DNA of 64,000 nucleotides from Branchiostoma floridae (taxonomy: Eukaryota > Chordata > Leptocardii > Amphioxiformes > Branchiostomatidae), in contig NC_049980.1 in NCBI RefSeq assembly GCF_000003815.2, positions 12,973,430-13,037,429 on the forward strand, given 5' to 3'. The notes beneath the pieces are model-generated. The model saw only the letters and a list, made by a program, of their open reading frames with translations. It searched no databases and was not told where the DNA came from. This document shows positions 24,074-35,400 of this stretch, one piece after another. The number at the start of each line of letters is the position of its first letter. Positions within the stretch are counted from its first letter, which is position 1. A program made the translations under genes and the position numbers.

Positions 24074-27000
24074 GCGGGAGAGCAAGTGAAACTCGTGCAA
24101 ATTGACGGCTTGGTAAGGGCTGGATTCCCCTTATATACTGTTTGTTTTACTTTGATGATAATACTTTATACATTGGGAAACTTTTAGGATCTAATTTTGA
24201 TCTATAATTCATGGAATTAAGTGTGGTTTCCGATGCTTGAGGAAGCCCCCCTCCCACATCACTCCATATGCCACATGTGGTCCATATCGTTTTAGTCAGA
24301 AACATATATTTTAGGTGATCATGAACGTATTATCCGTATTCCCGCCAGCGGTTGTTAACCCTCGCCATAGAGGTTATGTTTCCCTGTGGTTGTGTGCTTG
24401 GTTGTGCGTTTGTGAACAGCAGAACTTGTGAAGCTGTAGATGGATCATAATGATATTATAGGATTATAGGTGCTAGCAAAATGAGGAGAAATACATGATT
24501 ATGATCGCCCTTGTGACTTTCCATATGGTGCGACAGCAAGTCTACGAAAACCTCGCCTTCCGCACTGGTGTTCCAGTGCTGATTCAATTGTCTAAACGGT
24601 CTCAGCACTGGTTTTCCAATTGCTGAAATTCTTTCAGCACTTGTTTTCCAGTGCTGATAGGCCTTGTTCCAGTGCTGAAACTCGCTCAGCACTGGTTTTC
24701 CAGTGCTGAATTTCTTTCAGCACTCGTTTTCTAGTGCTGAACTGCCGTCAGCACTTGGTTACCAGTGCTGAAATCCAGGGACAGCGGGGCCGGGCCAGGT
24801 CAAATGTCATTCAGCACTGGTTAGTGCTGAAATCGCGGTCAGCACTGTAACCGAGTGCTGATATACAAAAACCTCACCTTCAGCACTGGATTTACCAGTG
24901 CTCGGGGACACTTCAGCACTGGAAAACGAGTGCTGACGTCTTTTCAGCACTGGAACGATGTTCAAACCAGTGCTGACGTCTTTCCAGCACTGGAATCTCC
25001 CAGTGTTGAGAGCGGCACTAGACGTAAATTCGAAGGTTCAATTGAAGGTAGACGGATATGTACATGTATTAACCTATTGTCCATGTATTGTCCATGTAAA
25101 GAAAGCGTCACGCCCATCGATCGCAAGTATTTTCCATTATCCCCCGGAGGTAATCGACAAATGTACACTGTGCCCACTGTTATAGAGCAGAATATAATCT
25201 TACAATAGGTGATATTTATAATCCCGGTAATCTTTTAGTAGAGCAAAAGACATATCGTAATTCCAATTACTGTAACGGTATATCTCAGAGTCTCCTCACT
25301 CTCAGCACTCGGTTTTCAGTGTCGAAAACTTGTCAGCACTTGGTTTCCAGTGCTGAAAGATCAGCATCACGCTTTCTCAAGTGCTCAAGGCTACATATCC
25401 ACATCTGAAATTGATACTCCACACATGAATACTCGCAGATTAACAATCAGTATTGAAGATCCATAGCTCATTGACTCGGGAGAAAGTATCATAGGTCTGT
25501 CCCCTANNNNNNNNNNNNNNNNNNNNNNNNNNNNNNNNNNNNNNNNNNNNNNNNNNNNNNNNNNNNNNNNNNNNNNNNNNNNNNNNNNNNNNNNNNNNNN
25601 NNNNNNGTGAATGTTCAGTCAGCAGCGTGATCACCAGTGCTGAAGCAGACTCTTACAGTGTTGAGAGGCTGTCAGCACTGGAGAAACAGTGTTGACGAAC
25701 ATTCAGCACTGGAAATCCAGTGCTGAAAAAGGAGGGTGAGGTTTTCGTAGTTTTGCGGTGCTACAGAAGGACATCTGAATTTGATATTCTAGACATGATT
25801 ACTCTGATATTGGCAATGACTTTCAAAGGTAGATAGCACTTTGGCTCGTGAAGAAGTAGCATAGGGCTGTCCCCTACCATATTTTTTGGAACTGCAGGGG
25901 CTAATTTGTAAGCCTGTGTACCATCAGATTTCTACCAGGGCTCCTTACGCTAACAGCGAGTGTAAGGAGCCCAGGTAGAAATTGGATGGTACACAGGCTA
26001 TAATTTTGTTGAGACTTTGAAAATTGAAGTGAATGCCTGAGACTCCTCTGTTGCCACAGGTTGTGCTGAAGATCATTAAACACTGTGAGGAGGAGGGAGC
26101 GGTAGGAGACCTGGTACAGGGGGTGCTGCTGGGACTGGTGGTGGATGACAAGCTAGAGATCACCAACTGTTTCCCCTTCCCTCGACGCTCGGATGAGGAC
26201 TTTGATGAAGGTACAGTATGTACATATATATGTGTTCTGTGTATACGTATAAGCTAGCTCAGGGTTTGAAGTTTGTGATTCATCGTGGGTAATATGTCCT
26301 GTGGCATATATCATATCGTAGTTCATTGGTTAGTGACCCTACCACTGCCCCAAGAGGTTGGCAGTTTCTTTGGCTTTGCTTCCTGCAATGGTGAAATTTT
26401 CACAATGTATATTGACATTTTCACTGAAAATGTAGGATTGCGGGTGTATCGTGTATGGGTTTAGCTATAGTTGGTGAATCATCGCATGAAGAATTACATG
26501 TAGATTTTTCAGTGCCACTCATGTATTGTAAATATCATATAAGGTAATTTACTTTTTTTATATAACTACACACTGACTGTCATGCGCAAAGAGTACAATT
26601 GAATGAAAATGAAGCGAACTTCTAATACATCTGAGGCACAAAATTAATGTAAGTTATATTACGTATAACGTGATGTAATCCACAGTTCAGTACCAGATGG
26701 AGATGATGAGGAGCCTGAGGCATGTGAACATCGACCATCTACACGTCGGCTGGTACCAGTCCACAGTACATGGAGCCTTCCTGAACAGGGCTCTACTGGA
26801 CTCTCAGTTCAACTACCAACATGCTATAGAGGAGTCCGTGGTTCTGGTCTATGGTAGGCAGTATTGAAATCTTCAAAGTTATACTGTGTACTCAGTACTA
26901 GTTTCATTGACAGTAAACTTAAATGCTGACTGAGTGTGTGTTGTCCATAATCACTGTAAAGATAGCTATTCCTTCTTTCACATTGATCATGATGTAATAG

Positions 27001-30000
27001 TTTAAACGTTATAAGGTACCAATTATTGCAACTGTTGTCTTCAAGTTGGACCTCCCTGCTCCCTAACCTTGTAACCCATTACAAATTTGGTGGCCAAAAG
27101 CTTTTTTTATCAGAGACAAGGCTATGATTATAGGTTTTGAGTTAAATCAAAGAATTTCAAAATTGTATGACAAGTACATTTGGAATTCATATTTCTGCAT
27201 ATCCTGTTGATTGTTTTTGAACATTTTGCTAAAATATACTTAGGATGTATGTATAGAAGCTCTATGCCCATGAGATAGGTATTGCTTTCTTGTACACCAT
27301 GTAGTGATTTTCTGTTGCAGACCCACAGAGGACTGCAGGAGGCTCCCTATGTTTACGAGCATTTCGTCTGTCACCCATGGCCATGGAGGCATACAAGGAA
27401 GGGGAGTTCACATCAGAGAGGTAAAGGATATATTCTTGTTTTTCCTTGCTAGTATAGCAATCTATTTGGGTGAAATATCAACAGTTCTTATAGATATGAC
27501 ATATATGACTTATGATAGTGCCAATCTACTCTTGCCACCCATACCACCATGGCCACCCAGAAGTCGCTTTTATATCCTTGCATACACATCCAGAACCATT
27601 TTATAGGTTGTTTTGTTTGTACAACAAGGATGTGTACATTGGAGATGCACAGTTCTATATTCTGGTGTTGACGAACACTAATAGCATGAAAGTGGTTTTT
27701 GCTGGGAGTGGCTAAGTGCACTTGAGTAATTGTTGTAAGATAGGATTGTGTGTGTAGTTTTTAATGGCAACAAAATGTGCTCGACATAGAATGATATCAA
27801 TAAATTTTCATTAAGAATGCTTCAACCAAAGACAGGTACTTTCACATTAGCCACAATAGAAACAAACTCCCAAATGAGACCTTAGCTCACTGTTATCCAG
27901 CTTCAAGCTCTAGTTCCTTTTTGATGTGTAATTATTTTCTGAATATCTCTGCTTGGTTTGTAAATGTAATACAGTGTCATAACTCTGTAATACCTACCTT
28001 ACATACAGCTTCAAAAAGCATGGCCTGGGCTATGAGAACTTGTTTGAGGAGATCTCAGTGGTCATCAAGAACTCTAACCTGATCAACGTGCTGTGCTGTG
28101 AGCTGATAGAGAAGGCACCCAGGACACAGGAGAGTGACTTCCTCAGTCTAGCTGCCAGGTCAGTCATTCTGTACCAGGGTTGTAGCCAGCACCTGTCCTT
28201 CAGTCCTTTGAAGGAATTTTGCAGCTGGGGACTGAAGAAAGTTTTACCCATTCCGTCCCCTGGGACAGACAAAAATTGATATGTAAAGATATAAAAAAAA
28301 AACTGAAACCCATGTGTTCTTCACCAAAACAGATGCCATTGAACAGCTTAGTCTACAAGCAAATCAAATGCAGGAAATAGTGTTTCAGAGGGTCTTGATT
28401 TAAAAATTTTATGGGACCCAGACCCTAGAAATGACGCACAACGTTACGCCATGCCTTCGGTGCTCGATAGGATTCCCACTCAAAATCAAGGGGACTGAAA
28501 ATGATTTCAGGCTGGATACAACCCTGTTCTGTACACACCTGTGCACTTGTACTGCAGGATAATGAAATACATATGAAAAACTATAGTATATCCCTAGGTT
28601 CCAGCCTGACTGAGAACTGTACCTACTAATGGCTATTTCTCTTTAAGTCTTACTCAACCGAGAAAAACAATTTCTTTGTAAAACGCATAAGTTTAGAAAT
28701 TTTGTGCCCTTAAGAAAAAGATAGAGCAAAAATTCCAATCAGGTATTCAAATATTGACATTGTTACATGCTGCACACATACAATTATTCTGTTGGATCCT
28801 ATGTGATATAAGTACAAATGTGGAAAGCCAAAATAGCACGATGAAGTGCACAGCCAAGCTATGACATATATGCAAAGCTATGACATATATTCAAAGCTAT
28901 GACATATATTCATTATTTGGCACCTGACATCTGCACCTTTATTTTAGCCTGAATCAAGGTGCAGTACTGAGCCAAAAGTTTCATTAAAGCCATGACTTGA
29001 GTATAAACTATGATGTTTTCTTTTGTACAGTGGTTCTCTGAGCAGACAACTGCACTGCCTGATGGACTGTGTAGATGATCTGAACCAGGAGACAACCAAG
29101 TTCAACAACTATCAGCGCAACCTGGCCAAACAGGCTCAAGCCAAGAACCAGTATTTGCAGAAAAGGGTTAGTATGCTCTCTTTGCTACTACAAGGATTTT
29201 ACCGGATTTTTGCACATTTGGTGTACATGTTGTCTTCAGTATGATACACCCAAAATCTTTGCATGTCTGAGCCATTTTAGAATTCTGTGAAGATGGGTAT
29301 TCTTTGCAACCACTACTAAAAGTGCAATCTTTTCCCATTCCTTTATGAATTCTAATACAATGCCCAGTGTAGTAGTATAGAATTGAATGCCCACAATGAA
29401 ATTCATTTTTACCAACGTTATCTGGAACAAGATGATATAACATGTCAAGAGTAGGTTTGTCTTGTCATAGCAAGAACAGTGGTATTACTGTACATGCTTA
29501 AGTTGTAATTTCTAGCTATAAAGTTGATAGATTCTACTGACATGGTAACTAACTATTACTGTCTTCTACACCCATCACAGCAACTTGAGAATGCTGCGCG
29601 ACAGGCGAAGGGAGAGCCTCCATTACCCGAGGAAGACGTCACTAAGATCTTCAAACCCATCGCCCCTCCACCCCGACTGGACGCACTCCTGCTGTCAGGA
29701 CAGTTGGCAAGTTACTGCAAGCAGGTATGCTCATGAATCTTAGTTTTATAAAGATTTTATTATCTATTTCCATACACAATGTCTTCCTTCTCGAGTTGAA
29801 ATGATCTTAAGCATTTATAAGGTGACCTGAATAGAAATGGGACATCAGACATTCATTTGATTGATTCTTGGTTTCTCTAAACTGTGGCAAGTTTATGAAG
29901 TTTTGACATGTGAATCAAGGAAACACATACAGTGTATTTGATCTTTATTATTTCCATGTCTTTTGGCAAATGTGTATTACATGAGATCAGTGTTGTTTCC

Positions 30001-30339
30001 CTACTTTTCTCAACCTTAAACTTTGTGTATGGCAACAAGTCAGCTTCATTAAGCACAAGAAATTCTAATCATATCAGGAATGAAAGCGCTATGCTTCCTT
30101 GATAAGTCCAACTTTGTCTAGACAGTATTTTATCACGATCAGTAACCGTTACCTCTGGTATTTAAGGGTCTCCATTATAATGCATATACCTTTTAGCTGC
30201 TTTCTCATGTTTGTGATTTTTGTATTCTTTTTTTGTTTAGATCACTGACTATGCGGCTCATAGTTTTGGCAAAGTCTTCATGGCCAAGGCTCTACAGGAG
30301 GATACCCAGGGCAGTGCAGCACAGCCTCCGTCACTGTGA
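24065..30339 (+). CDS. EIF3H: Eukaryotic translation initiation factor 3 subunit H
   Basis: MPN-domain subunit of eIF3, which binds the 40S ribosome in the cytoplasm. Eight exons in phase: 24065-24112, 26060-26210, 26686-26853, 27321-27420, 28009-28158, 29031-29166, 29581-29724, 30241-30339 (TGA), 331 residues; the human protein is about 352 with a longer N-terminus. The first exon gives [16 protein letters not shown]. The MPN domain follows ([43 protein letters not shown]), and it lacks the catalytic JAMM zinc site, as expected for this subunit. Exon 5 has [11 protein letters not shown]. The C-terminal half is helical and ends [16 protein letters not shown], then [13 protein letters not shown]. 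Intron 1 is 1.9 kb and contains a palindrome array, a gap and a hairpin element. Confidence 0.95.
24527..25765. repeat. Array of CAGCACTG/CAGTGCTG palindromes with inverted outer ends
   Basis: Roughly 16 units, each a small dyad such as TCAGCACTGG-n5-CAGTGCTGA with variable 2-12 bp loops, separated by 8-30 bp of unrelated spacer. They are dense at 24565-25015, sparser to 25370, and dense again at 25620-25725. The outer boundaries are inverse copies: CTACGAAAACCTC at about 24541 and GAGGTTTTCGTAG at about 25739, and a near copy AAAACCTCACC occurs internally near 24869. This gives hairpins nested in a larger palindrome, in EIF3H intron 1. No transposase ORF. Family unknown to me. Confidence 0.75.
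25390..25877. repeat. Diverged direct repeat (~116 bp) on either side of the gap
   Basis: 25390-25506 (CTACATATCCACATCTGAAA ... GGTCTGTCCCCTA) and 25762-25877 (CTACAGAAGGACATCTGAAT ... GGGCTGTCCCCTA) align along their length with many substitutions. The assembly gap begins exactly where the first copy ends. Confidence 0.7.
25507..25606. other. Assembly gap (100 N)
   Basis: Exactly 100 N in EIF3H intron 1, inside the palindrome-array region. Repetitive fold-back sequence is a plausible cause of the break. Confidence 0.99.
25910..26000. mobile_element. Hairpin MITE (~90 bp)
   Basis: AGCCTGTGTACCATC at the left pairs with GATGGTACACAGGCT at the right, and pairing continues through TTTCTACC and GGCTCCTTAC to a loop of about 7 nt. 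The stem is about 40 bp with few mismatches. It lies 60 bp upstream of EIF3H exon 2. Confidence 0.75.
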
Positions 30340-32301
30340 TATAATACCAGGCAGCAGTATATCCTCTCTTACAACACATCCTACACCTACACAGAATTCA
30401 AAATCTTTCCAACACAAGAAAAGTCTGTTCAGAAGGGATATATTTCAAAGCTTCTCTTTAGGATTCTTTTTCGCTAGTCTGAGCAACTGTTGAGCAACCA
30501 AAACTAGACTTGTGTGATCCTTGACGTTATAATTAGAATATAAAGCAGGATGCAAGAATCTGATTTAAAAGACAACAAAACACAAAACATTTAAGTTCTC
30601 CCTGTGTGAAGTTCATTGGTTGCCTGACAGTTGCAGCCTCTACTGGAAAGGGTGTGTAGTAATCTGTTCTACCATCATAACAGGAAATAAAGTACTAACC
30701 TTTGTCACAGTCTACATTTTCATGATATCTCCAAGAGTACAAGAATACACACATCTGAGACTTCACCTTGAAACCAGAACAAGGTGTTATGGATCAGTAC
30801 TTTTAAGCCTACACCTTTGATTGAACTGGGCTATATTAATAACAGGAATCATAGAATAATGTACTGGTTGAATCTGAAGTACAACCCAAGTAATAAAATT
30901 GTGAACATACCAGTTGTGATGTTGTTTCCTAAGTGTATTTATTCCTGGGAATTTACTTTACTTTGAATTAAGATGTCCATAACTACTTTGGATGTCCTGC
31001 TAGAGGCTATATTTATTAATTTCCAAGCACATCTTCCGATGGCAAGATAGTAGCTGAATGGTCTCATGGCCCTAGGACCATCTTGGTTAGAAGTCATGAT
31101 TTTGCCACCAGAAGATCTGCTTGGAGTTGGAGATCTACAGTCAGTTCACTGTCTTTTCATACTACGTGCACATTTGTCCTAGTGTCGTTTCATAACACCA
31201 CTAATTAAATGTTACATCTTTGTCAGCTCCTTTTGGCCACATCTGTGGGCCATTTCCCTTTGCCATACATGACACACACAGGTAGTACACACACACACAC
31301 AAGTCAGATAGGACAATGGAGGTCCTGTGTTCGAGGGAGCCACATCTCGAGCACATTAACGAACCAGCCATACTTATCTGTTATCGAAAAGAGTAGGGTC
31401 CTTCCTGGATTAAATAAATCTGTTCAGATTCACATGTACAAACCAGGTGAGTAGCACCATGAGTCGGTTTAACATGAATGCAATACAAACAAGGTTTATT
31501 TATTCCCCTTTCCAATGATACTTTAATAGTTTATTATGAAAGGTTGAGCATGGGTTGTGATTAGGTAACGTACCAACATATGATTTACATTGTAGAAGGT
31601 ATATAGTACGCTCTACTAGTGTACAACTTATGAATGTAGAATCATTTTAAAGTGTTGTAAACAATTGATAAGGTAGTAATAGAAATATAGGTTAATTTTC
31701 TGATTCAGAACTTTATACATCACAGATATACAAGTCATGTAGACGGTATATAGTTCAATGGGACATTAGGGATGGGCAGATATTAGTCACTTTGCTACAG
31801 GCTTCCCGACCTACTTGCTTCATATGTTTGTAATGAATTTACATATCAAAGGAGGCTAATTGACATGATTTATCTGAGTGTCCTTTTATCGGCCTTTCAA
31901 CTCTCTAAAAAGGGATGAAAGAAAGTGAAAAGTTGTAGTGTCCTGTGTGAACAAAGTACGATACTCGTTAAGGAGGTAAGGACTCTCAGCACACTTTTCA
32001 AGGTAAATAAAAACAAACACATAGTGTTCAATTATAGTAGTTTATTTCATGCACTGTTGCCCAGCTTGACACATGCCTCACACAGAACAACGTCCATTGG
32101 TTACAATGCCCTCCTGCCTAGAGCACACCCCACGGCTGTAGGACAGGCACCACCTAGCCCTTACCTCCCCTAGTCATCCACTGGATGTACAGTCATTTTT
32201 GTGTCCTCCCAACCACTTACAACGTTTAAACTATGAGTAAGGCGATCATTTCATAGTTTGAGCGTTATAATATAGTGGGAGAGTGCAGGGCACCATCAGC
32301 G
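30340..32301. other. EIF3H 3' UTR and spacer to the VWA/SEA gene
   Basis: Candidate poly(A) signals AATAAA at about 30686 and 30888 follow the EIF3H stop. A short CA-rich run lies near 31290. No gene is supported. The last part should contain the promoter of the VWA/SEA gene that starts at 32302. Confidence 0.45.
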
Positions 32302-32425
32302 ATGGCTGCAGCACGTTTGAAGTGCGTTTCGGTGTGGCTTTCATGGATTATTCTGCTGTCAGTTTTGGAGGCGGCAGTTGGACTGCGCGTTGCCGAGGTG
32401 CACTGGGACTTGGGCGATGATTTTG
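32302..32425 (+). other. Signal-peptide exon of the VWA/SEA gene
   Basis: 41 codons plus one base. A hydrophobic core (SVWLSWIILLSVLEAAVG) follows Met-Ala-Ala-Ala-Arg, then LRVAEVHWDLGDDF. Donor GTAAGT, phase 1. A second start is unlikely because the next in-frame exon has no Met. Confidence 0.8.
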
Positions 32426-35400
32426 GTAAGTGTTACTAAGTCTATTCTATATCTGTACATACATTAACGCCGTTAAAGTGATCATCCTATAATGAATGTG
32501 CCACATTTTCGTAACCTACTGAAATCAACATTGACAATACAACACCGTGCTATACTTGAACCATTACAGTATATGGATCCAACAACTAAGCGATCCCAGC
32601 AGGAAATATATATCATTTGGATCACGAATTTTCTTTGACTTGCAAATTCACAAAGAAACGGTGCGTTTCTTTTTCAAACGTTTTGGTTGTATTTGTAGTT
32701 TATTTGTACAATGGTTTTCCCGAGTATTTTGATTATAAGCGTTCGTTGTAAAATACACGTACACGTGCATTTGGTACTATATAATAGTACATGTAACGTT
32801 TCTAGAATACTCCTAAGACCTTACTCACTCTGTACAAAGCTTAGACCACGGGTTATTTCGAGAAATACTGTGATATGTTTATACTTTTCAGCTCAACACA
32901 AAATTTTGTCTGGCTTCGCAGTTTTGTCGTGAATCTTGTCGGCATGCTTCAATCTCATGGTCTAATATTGATTCCATTTGATTGAAATTCATTCGGCGGG
33001 AATAATGAGCTTTTCTTTAACATCCTTGTGGTGTCTGCTTTTTGTCTCCATGCACTGGCATTTTCCCACCCCATGTATCTCGATTTAACATTTGCGCGCT
33101 CAACACACACGACGATTTGTCTATGTATAAAGTGAGGGCGCGGTCACAGGTCGTGCGATCGTCGTACGATTTGATAGGAATTTCAAGCAGGCCGTGACAG
33201 AACCAACCACTGACATGGATCCAAAACAGCATTTTGTGTACCAAGACAGTTGAACTTTGCAGGAGTCATTTTTGCCTTCCAAAATTGCCCGAAGTTAGCG
33301 TTGGTACGACGATCGCACGGCCAATGTGACCACGCCCTATGGCACCTGTGTCTTTTTCAGCTGTATGTATTATACAAGGGAAATACCTAATGCTTCATCT
33401 CTAAACAGATGTTGGTCGAAGCTATTACTTGTTACGTTTTCCTATCTGTTGTTTTCTCCTATAAGGTTGTCACAGAAACGTGCAGCTTGGAAACATAACG
33501 ATTTAGCCCCCCACGACATCTGCTTGGAGACTACTTAAAATGTTTTCAACATCATGCGCGTTTTGCCCCATTGGTTGTTAAGAACATACCATTTGCCCAG
33601 TTTGAACTGTTCAGTCAGGTGAAAATACCAGGCACTAATCGTTTCTGGCGTGACCCTTTCTCCACACACTTAATTACGCTGTGGAGCCGGTTCCACCGAC
33701 ACAGCAGCACCATAATTACGTTCTAACAGATGTAACCACACAGAAGATAAAACGCTATTTCCCAGTACATGTATTACCACCAAAATATAACCATATGGCC
33801 ATGCACACTAACAGTACGGTGGTAGTTGGAGCTTTGATGTACAGACCCAAACTGTACTACTATATTTTGATTTGGAATGTCAGGTGTTGCAAAGTCTTTA
33901 ACCTCTGGCCTTTGGTGTCTGTAAAAGGCGTTGCAGCCTTAGCTTGGAGCTAGGGAGTAACTAGGGTAAGGGATAACCCATTGTTTCCAGCAGGTGTCGG
34001 TTTGAAATTAAGGCTGACAGAGAGCTTACTCACGGATTGAGTAATTGCGTTAGAAATGACAGACGCCCATTCGTACTACCCCATTATTGCACATACATGT
34101 ATCTGTTCGCAGTATACTAGTAGATATTGATTTGATACTTTATTGATTTCACTGATCGTACATCTTTTGCATTATTATGACATGTGCCAGTTCTTTCTTT
34201 GTTAATTATGATTTCATTGATCATACATTTTGTATAAGCATAGAGGAGGAGGGCACAGCATAAACCGTTAAGTTTTTTTTCCCTCCTCCTGCACCTGTTT
34301 TATATTTTATTCTCTTCTGTATCTATTATCATTTTGTATGTGCAAACTGAATAAACAAACAAACAAACAAAAGATAGATGTGAAAGCCTGTATTATATAG
34401 CTCATGGAGAGCAGACGCTATGTACACCTTGACACAACGTAAATGTTCATTGAAGAGAATACGTCAAACGAATACTTTAAACCCCAAGACACAAATCTTG
34501 AATCCCCCCTTTCATGAAGTTTGTCCCATAAACGAGATTATACTAGATCTTTCTAAAGGGGCATTCCACTCCAGAAACGGGTATTTCAATTCCTCAGAGA
34601 ATAAATAGTTATACCTAAATCAAGTTTGTTTGGCTAAATTTACCATAAGTTGAAGTCTTAATACAGGGCAAACTTTGTAGAGAATGAGTTCTTGAATTCC
34701 CCCGAGGACCTTTCAATTGTGCACTGGTGGGAAATGAGTAGAACAGGTACCGGTTAATTGGTACTGGTATAATTTTCGTGATACTAGGATGTTTTAGGAT
34801 TAATTTTTAGTAGGCTTAATATGTGTGCACAAACATCATGAGAATTGTCAGCCAACGCTTTTCAAATATTATTTGTGGGTTATTCTGTAGTAGTTTTCCA
34901 TGTATAAGTTTTATGTAGTCATTTTAGATAGAAACGCGCCAAAATCTTTGTTGCTCAAGTCTCTCTGGTTTTCAAAGATTTTGTGTACCCTTCTAAATGC
35001 CTGATAATCACTCGGCGCTTGTCGTTAGCTTAGTAGCGAGAAATCGTGCCCGACGTCGGTCATACAAGCAGTTTGGGCGTTAACGTTGCCATTTTAATTT
35101 GACCTACTTTCACCGTCTTATTCTAAAGTACCCAAATCTCTGTGTCCCAAGATGGGATAGTCTTCAAACTTTTTTTGTATCTCCTTGAATACTGATAGTC
35201 ACAAAGCTTCGTAAAGCTTATCCTGACTATAGCTCCCGTTAGCGAGAAAGTGTGACGGAAGTCGGCTATGAAAGCAAAATCATATACGGCACAGTACATT
35301 ATAAGTGGGTCTGTATGGGGGTACCTGGATCTAGAAAGCAGTATTGCCAAAAGGATAGATGTAATTTAGCCAAAAGTCGGGTGAATTTGTATCCCGAAAA

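Noticed and set aside
24456-25208. Open frames reading repeated QHWK/FQHWN through the CAGCACTG array
   Set aside because: The apparent peptide repeat is a by-product of the palindromic DNA repeat. The frames lie in EIF3H intron 1 on both strands and lack splice support.
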